Shown here: positions 36,512-48,850 of the stretch, piece by piece
Layout: the number at the start of each line of letters is the position of its first letter
Position numbering within the stretch: position 1 is the first letter of the stretch
DNA from: Ascidia mentula
Taxonomy: Eukaryota > Chordata > Ascidiacea > Phlebobranchia > Ascidiidae
Reading direction: 5' to 3'
Assembly (NCBI GenBank): GCA_947561715.1
Contig: OX387204.1
Span: 9,491,001 to 9,555,000 of the forward strand
DNA: 64,000 nucleotides
The notes under the pieces: model-generated
Database searches by the model: none
The model's input: the letters and a program-made list of their open reading frames with translations, nothing else
What the model was told of the DNA's origin: nothing
Translations under genes and position numbers: made by a program

Positions 36512-39500
36512 ATGGCTACTCATGTGTGGAACAAAGGTACTGTATGGAAACATTTTTTGCAAACCAAAGAGAAAACAAAGGAGAAATGTTTGTTACAAAA
36601 ATTTGTTTCATGTCGGATGTTGTCCCAAAACAAATGTTACAGCAAAGATTTAACAAAAACACAATCATGCAACCATGCTCACAGACATTTATTGTTCGGT
36701 ATGGATAAAAAAGTTACTCAGAAAAATGCCCAAATTTCAATTGCAGTACCAGTGTTTATGAAAAGCATACGCAAATTTGCTTTTAACCATAAGCTCTCAG
36801 TCCCACTTGGCAAGAACACTTATTCAATGGAAAACAATAAAAAAAGTGATTTTAGTGAAAACAATTCTGACAATGCTGGAATTCTTCATACAATGTTTAA
36901 CAAAGAACAAGCTGATGACAAGTCAGACTCCTCTTCACAAGGTGAAGCAAAAAAAGAAAGTGAAGAACAAGAATCTGCCTTTCTAAAAAACCAAAGATAT
37001 GCTAAATGGTTTCTTCTTGGAAGCATACTTATTATTACTCCTGTTTTTGTGTTAAGAAATGGTAAGAATTAATATGTTAATATATTTAACTTAAACACAT
37101 ATTAAATGGCGAAAGATAACTAGTTACAGTGGTGGATTTAGTATGTGTCACAGTTACAGTGGTGGATTTAGTAGAAGCTTATCACAAAACATACTGAACT
37201 TATTTGTTTGCAGGTCAACCAAAGTACAATGAACATGGAGAGGTGGTAAGTTTGTGCTAAGTTGAAACTATTTATGATTTGATAACTCATCTTGTTTTTC
37301 ACAGATTGAGGATGAGTTTTCTAAATGTAAGTGTGATTTTTTACTATTGTATGTTTTACTAATCCAGGCTATGGTGTTTGCCCTGGTTTCAATATCTGTC
37401 AGTATTCCACATATTGGCAGTCATGTGATTTGCGATCATGCAATTACTTTGTGTGGTTCTTTTTCGGTTCATGAAATAGAATTGTCTGATTGTTGCAATA
37501 TTCGTTCGAAGTGCAATCTCAATGTTTCAAGAACAAAACAGTGTTCTGATATTTTGCATGAGACACATCAGATGTAAATATGTTTATATGCCACAGAATC
37601 ATAGGGGTATCTAGGATTTTTGAAAGGGGGATTGAAATTTTTTGGGAATTTTCTGCTGTAAATTAAGGTTAATTGTGGTCAAGCATTGCAAAATATGAAT
37701 GCCATGTAGGCACTAATCGTCACATAAATGGTGGCTTGTGCAATTGCCTAACACTATGGAACACTCGATGAATTATTTTGCTTTTTTCGGGTAGTACTCG
37801 CACTGAGTTTTATTAGTACTACTTTAGCAAAAAAGCCCAAATATATTTGTATACAAAAAGGGATTAAATGTGGGCTTACAGAATCAAGAAAACATACAAA
37901 TACAAATTATTTTGTAGGCGTTGGCCTTATATTCTTTCTGCACATTTGCATGTGCTACTACTTTTTTTCAACATGCATAATATTTGCAATGCGCTTAACA
38001 ACTAAACTAATTGACTGTACACACATGACTTGCCATTGCAACAAAAGTACCACTAAAAAAAGACATTTTCTCATTAGACTGACATTTTTCTCCTTGGGAA
38101 AAATGACACTTGTTTCCTAACAATGCAATATGTTTATAACCCCTCGGTTCCATTGGTTATGCCTATGCACAGAACCTTTAGGCTGAGCATAATTGACGCC
38201 AATACATGTATATATTAATACAAATATATGTATGTACCCAAAAGTTAAGCTTATAAAAACTTCCACAGGTAAGTTTGTGATTCATTTTTACACTTGTTCA
38301 TTTTAATATTGATATTTAGCCTATTATTAATAAGCTTTACTTTAGCTATGTGGGAAGCACCTTGTATGTGTTTTTTGAAAACTTACTTTCTCCACACAAA
38401 AAATTTTTGCACTAGTCTTAAAAAATGTCTTCGCACTATTTTCACAAACAGGTGTTTGGAGTGTTGTGGAGAAAACTACTGAAAGCATGACATTTTCTTA
38501 AGACTAAGTTTTTGATGCATATTGTCATGCATAAATAACAATTATGGGTAGCTGAATTAATGTGCAGCCGATTATGAAATGACATCCTCAAATTAAGAAA
38601 AATAATTTCTTCCTTTTGTATGGTCACAAATGACTCACACACCAGTCTGCGACCTGGCGGTTAGGGATAACCTGATCTAAAATATTGTCTGTATGTAATT
38701 TGGGTTTTGCATATATGTTTTATTGAATAAAAAGAAGAATGTGAATTACTTATTTCCTGTTTAATTGTTGTTAAAAGTGAATACTAGTTTTGAAAGCATT
38801 TCTTTAACTGAACAATTTTGATTGTTAAGGAATGCATTTGGGGTATGGCAATGTCTTATGTAGAAGTTTGTTTGCTTTTGTGTTGCAGTGCCTGTAGTCC
38901 TGGCTTACGCAAAACGTTCTTGGAGTGAAATGAAGTTGGTAAAAAAGGTAAAAGCCAAATATTAATTTTGAGATGCATAGCTTTCAACTTTGACCTTGCT
39001 TTCCAGGATATAGTTGAACCATCTTCAAAAAAACTTTTACCAGATCCACTGGTAGAGCCATATTACCAACCACCGTATACATTAGTCCTGGAATTGATGG
39101 ATGTTTTTCTACGCCCTGTGTATGATGTAGGTGTTATATAGATACAGAATTACAGTAAAAAGAGAAACTCATTTTTTAATTATTTTCATAGTCTGTTACA
39201 GGTTGGAGATTTAAAAAAAGGCCTGGTATTGACTATTTTTTAAGTCAAGTCGGTCCTCCAATGTTTGAAGTGGTTATCTTCACAAGAGAAACTGGAATGG
39301 TGATACACATAGTTTAGCAACTGAACCTTGCCATTAAAATCATTTACGCAACCAAAAAGCCTCGCTGATTGGTAGATTTTTATAATAAAGATCACAAGAA
39401 ATACCAGAAATTTGTACTTTCAAACTATTTGTAACTTTAATTTAGAAAACGAAAGATTTCTGATGTGTTTTAAGATAATAAATCTCCTAAATGGTTTAGG

Positions 39501-41378
39501 ATGCATTGTATAGATATCGAAGTAAGAAATCAGAATTTGTACATTGAAAAAGTAGTAAATGTTTGTGTCTATTGGGCAGTGTGCAATTGTTACAATTTGT
39601 TTTGTAGACTGCTTACCCTTTAATTGATTCTATGGATTCCAAAGGATATATTATGTACCGTCTATTCAGGGATGCTGCACGATATAAATCTGGTTTTTCC
39701 ATTGGAAACTTATTTCAGGGTGATGTTCCAAAGTTAGATCCTTATTATCAAAAGGTTTTACACTAAAGTAAATTTAATTTTTTTTTAAGTTGAATATGTT
39801 GCATTGTAACAGGATCTCAGATACCTCAACAGAGACTTGTCCAAAGTAATAATAGTGGATTGTGACAAGCGTGCTTTTGAAAAACAGCCTGAAAATGGCT
39901 TGTGCTTGGACAAGTGGGATGGTTCTACTCATGATAGCACGTTGTATGATCTGTCTGCTTTTTTGAAAAGTGAGTTTTATTTGATCAGTAAATCGATTTC
40001 ATGGTTTAGTATCTTGCACAACATACCGAATCACAGCATACGAAAAACTAAGCAAGCAATTTATCAAGAAAACTTCACTAAAAAACACTGGGATTTCAAT
40101 TGGGTTAAATGTGCATTAGGCGAATATTCAAAGATATTTGTTTCAAGCCTGCAATGCATTGTTCATAGGATATCAGCCTAAAATAGCCTTTATTGAACAC
40201 AGTAATGTCATCCTTGTTTCGCGGAAATTATATGCTAATCAAAAAAAGGCATAGCAATGTTGCAACAAGGAGCAAAGTTGAGGAAAGAAAATCCACCTAA
40301 ATATTGATTACAAGATGTCAAAAGAGCAACAAAATAATCTTATTCGAAATAAGTGAAGATCTGGATTAAATATCAATTTTATCCAAAGATGTTGTTTAGA
40401 AAAAGATTACAAATTGTTTGTACCTCCAGCTTTGTATAAATTAGGTAAATTTCCAGAAAAACCAAATCCAGAGTTCTACTGCATATATAATATTATAATT
40501 GTATACTTGACTTTAATCTTAACTTTTATTGGGTAGGCAACTTTCTGTCCATTTGGTTTGTGTCAAAGTTTGGACATGGTAGAATATGACTTGTTTGCGT
40601 AAGGATGAAAAATACCTGTTAGCAACTATGTTGTTAGTTGTGTTTCTGCTAAGATTTTATTTGTAAAGATTAAATTTTTAAAATAACATTAAAAATTTCT
40701 TTTGTTTGTAGCCATTGCTACCAGCGAGGTAGATGATGTGCGACCAGTTCTTAAACACTATTCTGCCTACAGTCATCCACTAGAGGCTTTCAAGCTAGCT
40801 CAAGCCCGTATGCAGGTAACAATTATTATATATAAATATTCTGACTCGTCCAAAGATTTTTTTAATGATCACGAAATTAAATTAAAGTTACTCATAAAAT
40901 GTCTACTTGAAAATATCTTCCTTTAAGCTCCCAATAATAACATATATACATGTTAAAAAAGTGCAAGCCAGCAGCAGCACCAGCAGGGGCCACAAAGTAG
41001 TAATTTGCAACATTTTTTGTGTGAATGCTATGGCGACTATCAGGCAAATTTCGGTATATTATTGGCTCTGTTGCATCAAAACACTAGTTGAAACTTAGTA
41101 GTCTGATCAAAGAGATCTGACTTCATAAGTTTTTTTGTATGATGTGTTTTTGTGCTCCAATAAGAAGGAACAGTTGCTATATCCAAACCCTAAACTAAAA
41201 AAAAAGATAATAAAAAAGTGAAAGAAAAACCAAAATAGTGGCTACGTCATTTTACAATTAAAAATGTTTACTGTTCAAATGTTTTCAGGAGGACATAGAG
41301 ATGAACCAGTCAGCCAAAAATACCCAGATGTTTGTTGGAACTGGAAATGCAATTTCATCTTTTTTTCGAAGGCGGTAA
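36512..41378 (+). CDS. TIMM50: TIM50, mitochondrial inner-membrane import receptor
   Basis: Subunit of the TIM23 translocase that receives preproteins emerging from TOM. Ten exons: 36512-37061, 37214-37245, 37305-37326, 38889-38947, 39007-39126, 39192-39299, 39608-39754, 39813-39969, 40712-40815, 41289-41378; together 463 codons including stop. Exon 1 encodes a long, poorly conserved matrix-targeting and linker region plus one membrane helix ([16 protein letters not shown]). The FCP1-like domain follows: [87 protein letters not shown]. As in other TIM50 proteins the phosphatase DxDx(T/V) motif is absent (LELMDVFL), so it is a non-catalytic receptor. The ATG is 8 nt after a TTTTAG acceptor-like site. 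The polyA signal is at 41575. Confidence 0.95.
37122..37173. repeat. Two 22-bp direct repeats in TIMM50 intron 1
   Basis: AGTTACAGTGGTGGATTTAG recurs with 30-bp spacing (37122 and 37152), a small tandem duplication. Confidence 0.8.
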
Positions 41379-41574
41379 ACTGCCAAAAAGGAGAATCATA
41401 CCAAACATTTTTTATCTTCTAGAATGTTGTCCTTTATTTTCTTAGTCAGTTTCTAAGTTAATAGATAATTAAAAATACAGCAGAAATTAAAAAAAATGTC
41501 AAACAATTTCCAAGAAATTTGAGCAGTTGTATAGTTTATATTTATAGAGTTCACTGCATAGGACCGCATCATCA

Positions 41575-41580
41575 AATAAA
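41575..41580 (+). terminator. TIMM50 polyadenylation signal
   Basis: AATAAA about 200 nt after the TIMM50 stop codon, the first such hexamer in a suitable position. Confidence 0.5.
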
Positions 41581-42034
41581 ATACAGGTGATGTTAACATT
41601 TGGTTTCGGTTACTGGGTCACTTATTCGTATTTCACCTAAATAGTTTTGTGGCTGGGAATTTTTCTTGAAGTTTGCAATTACGGTTCAGAGTTCGTCTTT
41701 TATGACAATAAAATCAAAGAAATCCTGTTTACAAAGCCATATGTGAATGTGATAATATTCTTGCCGATAATGCCAGCAAATTAACGACAACAGTGGTAGT
41801 ATCAGCAAGACGGGAATGGTGCGTTTCTTTGCTTAGACACATTGCATGACGTCATTTTGGGTGTAATGTCGTAACTTTAACCTCCCCTTTGTGTTGACTT
41901 CAACTTGATGATTCCCATATTTCCAGTTACGAACTATATTGCGAAAAATACATTAGTGGTTGATTGTGGCGAATTAATCCCATCGTTTATGACGCGAACT
42001 CGTAGGCAACGCTACTGCCAGGCAAAAAGAGGTA

Positions 42035-42730
42035 ACCAGAGGGATGTTACCGTATTTACTCGATTGTAAGCCGCGGCTTATAAAGTTTTTTAACCTACCG
42101 TTTGTGCGGCTTACATTATTTAATGTCACGCCGATATGTTGTCTGCGCTTCGTGTTTTGTTGAAATTTACCATTAAATCGCTCCATCGTACCAATTCGTT
42201 TTATCGCCCAAGGTTTTCAGCGTATCTGACAATTTTAAAGGACAGATGTGTTGGCAATTGTTGTTGCAAGCCACCGAACTTTGTCTTTAACATTTACGTG
42301 CGGCTTATATTAATTTTTACCACCGTCGCATGCGGCTTACAATCGAGGGCGGCTAACAATCGAGTAAATACGGTAGTTGACAAAAAAAACGCCAGTTGAC
42401 AAAACTTTGAACGCGGGTTACTCGCCCAACTTACGAGGTAGCGGCATGATTTTTTTACACGTTACAGATCATAGGCTGACCTTTCCAACGATACCAAAAT
42501 TATTAAAAAAAATATATTCATATTCGGTTATTAATATCATATGCGTATTATTACATAAGTCGCAAAAACAAGATTCGCTTCGCTAAATTTTAAAGCATAA
42601 CATTCTACGCGCTAAACCCTTTCAAACGATATCAAAACATTTGAAAAATTCGATTTGGCTTGTGCAGAAAAATGAATTTATATTTTTGAAACCTGAAAAA
42701 TTTTTCCTCAATAACTTTTTTTATCGTTAT
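42035..42730 (+). mobile_element. Second copy of the MULE left end
   Basis: ACCAGAGGGATGTTA, then (after the MITE at 42050-42373) GTTGACAAAAAAAACGCC, ACTTTGAACGCGGGTTACTCG and GGCTGACCTTTCCAACGATA match the left end of the element at 30955 over about 200 bp, diverging after about 42550. The right end was not found; its position is unknown and the listed end is approximate. Confidence 0.65.
42048..42375. mobile_element. TA-flanked MITE (Tc1/mariner/pogo type) nested in the MULE end
   Basis: The element is 42050-42373 (324 bp). It starts CCGTATTTACTCGATTGTAA and ends AATCGAGTAAATACGG, with TA on both sides (42048-42049, 42374-42375). GCGGCTTATA-type motifs repeat inside. Comparison with the uninterrupted MULE copy at 30966 shows a clean insertion at TA, so the target duplication is directly supported. 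Confidence 0.88.
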
Positions 42731-42889
42731 GGCCCGTTCCGCGCCAAGTACCGGGGCGCGTTCAACGGACGTTACATGAAAGTTTCAACTGTTTGTTAAA
42801 AGAAAGCTTCAACTGTTGGTTGAAGGCAAGTTTAACTATTTGGTAATGGCAATCTTGCCAAGTTCGCCTTTCAATATATAGCAGAACCA

Positions 42890-45800
42890 AGCGTTTCTCC
42901 ACCGACACTTCCTGATGCTGTCGTTGATCGTCTTCGACGACTCAGTGGACAATGCATCATCGCCGAATGTCTAATGAAGGATCGTCGCAACTTGCAGGTG
43001 CTTGAGACTGTCTTGATTACTTTAGAACAGCTTTTTATTGATGCGGTTGACGCCTACAAGGTGCATCCCGAGCTTGCTGATGATCTCGTAAGCGTAAAGA
43101 AAAACAAAACTGAATTTGACGACCGAGTTGCCCACTGGGTTTGTGAGGCAAACTCGCAATCTTGTCGTGATTTATCTGGGCATGTAACCAGCCCAGGTCG
43201 AAGCGGTGACGGTAGTCTGAAGGACAACAATTCCTCCTGCGGACGAAGTATGCGCTCAAGTTCTTCGACAAGTAGTAGAGCTCGCGTCAAAGCGACTACT
43301 CAGCTCGCGCGTCTTGCAATTCAACAGACTGCGCAAAGACAGGCGCTGGCAAAGCAACATGAAGAAAGAAAAATGACCGAAACAAGGCGACGAGCCGAGG
43401 AAGAAAGGCGACGAGCCGAAGAAGACAGGCGACGAGCCGAAAAAGAAAGGCGCCAAAGGGACGACATGGAGATCTTACAGCTGCAGCATAAACTACAGGC
43501 AGCCGTGGTGGAAGAGAGGGTTTGGGACGAGATGCCAGGAAACACGGAGTACGTGACGGTGAAGGATGGTTCTGGAGGAACGCCTACCACCCCCGGAGCA
43601 GCCGTTTGAGGAACAGCGTCGCGTTCAGTTCACGTCACCGCCTGTCACGTCGCAGCAAAGACTTCCGGACCAGCGGTATGTGGTTGATTATGTAACTCCC
43701 ACTTTGTCTCCGTCGCCATATGTTCCTGATAAGAAATCCTCGTTTGACGGGCGAGATTACACGAATCCCGAAAGTTGATAGAATACTGCCACGGACTGAG
43801 GGAAAACGGGTACCGGCAAGCGAGGCAGTTGTTGTACGATCAATATGGCAAGTCACACATATTTGCCCATGCATGCGTAAGGTGTGTCGTCAACGGCTCA
43901 GAATTACGGCCAAATGACGCTGCTGGTTTAAGCGAAATGGCGCAGTCGCTGCGCGATTGTTTATTTACTCTTTCAGACATTGACGATCATTCTGAGATGA
44001 ATAACTATCCAACGCTAATTGCTGTTGCAAATCGTCTTCCGTTTAAGATGCAGGAAGCTTGGAAACGACGTGTTGCAAAAATAATCAAAGAGACTGGCCG
44101 TGAACCTCTGTTCGAGCATCTCGTTGACTTCGTGGAATCTGAGAATCAGATTGCGAATTCGCTCTTTAGTCGTATGTTGGACGAGCATCGCAACGAAGCC
44201 AAGAAAGCTAAAGGTAAAGCTAGTCACGAAAAGGCCTTTAGTCATGTTGTTGTAAAGGAAGAAGAGTCTAAGCCCAAGGCTCGCGCTGGACCTTCCCCAG
44301 TTCCAGCAGTCCCTTTGTATCCGTGCTGTTCAGGAAGGCACAGCCTTGTAAAGTGCGAGGAATTTAAATACCGGTCGTACCGTGATCGTTTGCGCGTTAC
44401 TCGACGCCGCAGACTATGTGACAACTGTTTTCGATTTGGACATTTTGCGACAAAGTGCAACAGTCCCAGAGCGTGCACAGTGAAGGACTGCAAAGAAGCT
44501 CATCATACATTGTTGCATCCACCGGATATATATAGATATATAAGAGAGGAGACGAATCCTCCCCTGTTATAGGAACCGCACTGTAACGGACTGTCTGTTC
44601 GGTTGTGTCGGCAAGTGAAAGGGACCGTCATGCATCTTCTGGTCGTCAGAATGTCAATCTGATGATGGTTGCCGTCAAGGTCAGTGCCAACGGAAGGTGC
44701 GTAAACACGTATGCTCCTCTTCTGGATACTGGTTCTGGTGTCACTTTGTGTGACAGAAAGTTAACTGAAAGGCTTGGGTTGAAAGGTGAACCGAGCAACG
44801 TGACGCTGAAAACGGTCAACGGAGACAGCCGCAGACGCGAAGGCAAGATGGTTGGCTTGACCGTTGCTTCGCTTGATGGTGCTGCAACTGTCGAACTCCC
44901 TACGGCACACCGGATGCTGGTTCACCTGTTCGGGGCAGCTTCCTCCCCCTCATGTGCGAGCTTTTGCCTGAAGCAGGCTGCTGATGATTTACGAAACAAG
45001 TTTCCAAGTGAGGTCGTCGAGACCATAAAGAAGAATTTCTACGTCGACGACTGTCTGAAGTCTGTATCAACTGAAGCAGACGCTATAAATCTTGTCCAGA
45101 GTAATTGCACACTTGTTAAGAGGAAGGGATTTCGTTTGATCAAGTGGGTTAGCAACAGAGAGCGAGTTCTCGCGTCCATTGACGAAGACCAACGAGCAAA
45201 ATCGGTCAAAAAGCTGAATCTGGATGGATAGTCGTACGAGAGAGCTCTCGGAGTTCGGCGGAACATTTGCTCAGACAAGTTCGGGTTCTCCGTTGACGTA
45301 AAGCAGCCGAAGTCCTTTACCAGAAGAGCTATCCTGTCAGTGGTGAGTTCGTTGTATGATCCGCTTGGTTTTGCAGCGCCCGTGATCGTGGTGGCAAAGA
45401 CGATGCTAAGTGACCTCTGCAGGAAACAACTTGGTTGGGACGACGTGCTTTCCGATGAGGATTCCGAAACGTGGAGGAAATGGTTGCAGCAACTACCGCG
45501 GTTAAAAGATGTCGTTTTACCTAGATGCGTGAAGCCAAGCAGTTTCGGTAAGGTGCGAAAAACGGAATTGCACCATTTCGCAGATGCGTCATCTACAGCT
45601 TACGGTACGGTGACATACCTGAGGCTGGTAGATAAGCGAGGACGCATTTACTGTTCGTTTCTGATGGGTAAAGCGCGTGTTGCCCCACTGAAGACGTGTT
45701 CGATTCCCCGCCTGGAGTTGACGGCCGCCGTTGTTTCAGTCAAGTTGGATCAACTTGCGAGGAAGGAATCGGATCTGGTCGGATGCCAATCTGTGTTCTG

Positions 45801-47360
45801 GACAGACACGACTGCCGTTCTCCAAAGCATTCGCAACTGCTGTTCGTAGCAAACCGCTTGGCCAAGATTGAAGAGGCATCTCATCCAAATCAGTAGAGGC
45901 ATGTAAGCACAAAGGTAAACCCTGCTGAAGAAGCGTCACGTGGCCTTCGTATGAACAAATTTCTAAGATATATCCGATGGCTAAATGGACCCCAGTTTCT
46001 TTGGGAAAGAGAAGATACATGGCCCTCTTTCCCCGACTTGTCCAACGTGCCGATCGAGTTTCTTCAAAAAAATAGGTTTTCGTCGAAGTACAGGGTGCCG
46101 ACTGGTCAATTGACTGTCGTCGAACTCAGAGCTGCAGTGTCAAAGGCAAAGGACGGAACTGTTTGTGTGCCAAAGAAGAAGAGAGCTTTGGAAAAGCTCA
46201 ACCAAATTCTTGTTGATGGAATTCTAAGGGTTGGCGGAAGGTTGGAGCGTGCATTGATCGACTTCGACGTGAAGCATCCGATCATCCTTCCGTACGACCA
46301 TCGAGTTACAGACCTGGTGATAATGCAGCAGCATGATGAGGTTGGTCATGCTGGAATGGGACACACCTGGTCGTCGCTTAGACAATGCTACTGGATTGTC
46401 AAAGGAGGTGTGGCGGTTCGACGCGTACTGGGCAAGTGTCTCTCTTGCCGACGACGAAACGGTTCCTTGGGGAAGCAGATGATGGCAGACCTTCCTGCTG
46501 CGAGGCTAGGCCACCATTTTCAGTGGTGGGTGACAAATACTTCGGACCCTTCCTTGTGAAGCAAGAGCAAAGTGAGGTAAAGAGGTACGGTTGCATCTTT
46601 ACTTGTTTCTCCACCTTTGACGGTTCGTCGGTCGTCGTGGGCGTCCAAACCATATTTTTAGCGACAACGGCCCGAATTTCGTCGGAGCCGAGCGTATCCT
46701 GCGCGAAGAACTGAAGAAGTGGAACCAACAGCAGATTCACGAATATCTGCAACAACGCGAAATTGCATGGAGGTTTAATCCCCCCATACTGCCAGCCACA
46801 TGGGTGGGGTATGGGAGCGCATGATACGCTCTGTGCGCAAAATTCTCAACGCCCTGCTCTCGGAGCTGACGTTGTCTGCACTCTGATGGTAGGGGTCGAG
46901 GCAATCCTAAACTCCCGTCCCTTGGTCCCAGTGACGTTCGATCCGAAGGATGAGGAGCCCCTTACTCCAAATCATTTGCTGCTGCAACGTGCAGCGCCAA
47001 ATATGCCCCCAGGACTGTTCACGGGGAAGGACTGTTACCATCGAAACCGGTGGCGTCAGGTACAATACCTGGCCGATCAGTTTTGGAGGCGATGGTCTCG
47101 CGTGTACCTACCTACGCTCATGCCCAGATCGAAGTGGGCAAGTGGACATTCGAATTTTGTGGTCAATGACGTGGTTCTTGTGGCGGATGACAACCAGCCC
47201 CGGAGCAAGTGGCTCCTGAGTCGAGTGATTTAGGTACTTCCTGATCGGAAAGGAGTTGTGCGTCAGGTGATCGTCAAGACTCACACTGGTGCGTTAAGAC
47301 GCCCAATCTCAAAATTGTGCTTATTGTGTTGCGACGTCGCGATGCGTGATTAGTTGCGAG
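42890..47360 (+). mobile_element. BEL/Pao LTR retrotransposon, broken fossil
   Basis: Decayed internal region of a Pao-type element. Recognisable parts in order: Gag-like coiled region rich in RRAEE repeats (about 42974-43609) and a capsid/zinc-knuckle region (about 43775-44572, with CDNCFRFGHFATKC); aspartic protease with LLDTGSGVTLCD (from about 44605) running into a reverse-transcriptase part with YVDDCL; RNase H-like region (about 45340-45849); and integrase with an H2C2 zinc finger and a C-terminal part with NSRPL and NRWRQVQYLADQFW (about 45951-47233). The coding is interrupted several times (roughly five or more), so it is not intact. Protein-level preservation suggests moderate age. 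No pair of long terminal repeats was recognised, so the outer limits are approximate. Confidence 0.85.
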
Positions 47361-47436
47361 TAAACTGTGTTCGCAATTACTGTCCGATGTTTGTGTGTTG
47401 TGTTGAAATGTACTCCTTGGATTCGTACATTGTGTA

Positions 47437-47439
47437 TGT

Positions 47440-47470
<31 letters not shown>

Positions 47471-47472
47471 GG
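47437..47472. repeat. TG microsatellite followed by a 19-G run
   Basis: (TG)n at 47437-47453 runs directly into 19 consecutive G residues (47454-47472). Confidence 0.95.
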
Positions 47473-47576
47473 TATGTTACATCTTGTTTGCCAGTAATTG
47501 CCGATTGATTTTACGGTTTCAGCCCTGTTTGCACATGTATTTATGTTTTATTGTGTCTTCTGACTGTTTCCCTCCC

Positions 47577-47655
47577 TTAGGCCGGGTCCACACTCACATT
47601 CAAACAAACAAAGAATCCGCTGGCGCAAATAAGCGTGAGTGTGGACCCGGCCTTA
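47577..47655. mobile_element. Tiny hairpin MITE with TTA target duplication (PIF/Harbinger-like)
   Basis: A 73-bp element (47580-47652) starts GGCCGGGTCCACACTCAC and ends GTGAGTGTGGACCCGGCC, an 18-bp perfect inverted repeat around a 37-bp centre. TTA flanks both sides (47577-47579, 47653-47655), as in PIF/Harbinger insertions. Confidence 0.75.
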
Positions 47656-48220
47656 GGGGTGCAATTTTCCTCCGTCCCTCCCTGTAGTGTACATCGTCCC
47701 TCCGTCCCTCCTTTTAGTGTTGCCCACGCTCATGTCCGCTGCAGCAGCTGCATTGGACAAAAAACAGTAGGGATCTGTGGAGCCTCCAGGAGGATCTTAT
47801 GTCCTATATGATAACAGAAACAGTCCCAGGGGGCAACCAAAGCAACTTTCCTGTGACAATTTTTGCCAACATTGAATTGCAAATTGGATGAGGTTTTTGT
47901 GATTGATTCATTTTTTCATCAAACCAACTTGCATTTTTTTTAGCTAAAATTGTGTTCGACCAGGAGACGTAATGCGTAAACAAGAGGCGGTCCTAACATA
48001 AATAACAAATAAAGGTATACTACTGTGCTTCAATTTTTAGCTTAAACATTTTGATTCTGTTTTAACTATTTTTATGACAACACGCAGCACCAAATGACTA
48101 GTTGCCTAAAATGTCAAATATGCACTAAAACTGCACCAAACACACATGCGTCCCTGCTCTTCAACCCTAAATTTGATCTTAATGCGTCACCAGTTGCTTA
48201 GTTACGTGCCGACTTTCTTT
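47656..48220. other. Spacer before the tandem array
   Basis: No gene seen. Some phrases (for example CCAGGAGGATCTTATG and GGGGGCAACCAAAG) loosely resemble parts of the 1,888-bp unit, so this may be a very old, diverged piece of the same sequence. Confidence 0.35.
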
Positions 48221-48480
48221 AGGACGCATATTGGTATTTCTATGAAAATTAGTTTTGGTGCTGGGAAATGCCCACCGTGTAGACCTGTGTCACAATGCAA
48301 AGTCATGCATCACCAAGCAAAGCAGTGACGCAATTAAGTTAAATTTACGGTTGAATGGGCGCACATGTGCGTGCTGTTGTCATGTTGAATTTTAAGGTGT
48401 TTGGGGCAGTTTTAGTGTGGTTTTGAGCTATTCCAATTAGGTAGTAACTTGCTGGTGGGTGCTGCTGAAATTTATGTTGA

Positions 48481-48850
48481 AAATGGAGCAAAAAAATCAG
48501 GCTGTGTTTGTGGCAAAATGAATCGTTTAAGTGTCCAATCATTTGTGATTTTATGAAAGATCCATTTCATATCTACAAATTTTGATCAAAATTAGTCTCC
48601 GAAAAAATGGTTTAGCCACCCCCCTAGGGCCATTTGCCCCCCTGGTTACTCAATATTTTGGTTAAAAGAGCAACCAAAAATGGAACTGGATTTTGCAGAA
48701 AAATGAATCGTTCAACTACCCACTCATTTGCATTTTTTTGTAAGTTCCAACTCTTCTCTATGCGATGGCATCAAATTTAGTTGCTGAAAAAGTGTCAATG
48801 CCCTCCCCCAAGGGCTGGGTATACCCCCCTGTTGGTCATATGATCTTCCA
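48481..48850 (+). repeat. Diverged internal duplication within each array unit
   Basis: Within unit 1, about 48485-48665 and about 48670-48850 are related in the same order: (C/A)AAAATGAATCGTT at 48515 and 48700, then ATCAAA(A)TTTAGT..C..GAAAAA, then a C-rich block with CCCCC(T)AGGG and CCCCCCTG. The offset is about 185 bp. The same pair recurs in every full unit. Confidence 0.65.

Noticed and set aside
36950-37580. Separate small gene at 37347-37577
   Set aside because: It lies within a TIMM50 intron between exons 37305-37326 and 38889-38947 and has no domain signal.
43035-43590. Four minus-strand frames within the Gag region
   Set aside because: Antisense shadows of the repetitive arginine/glutamate-rich retrotransposon segment.
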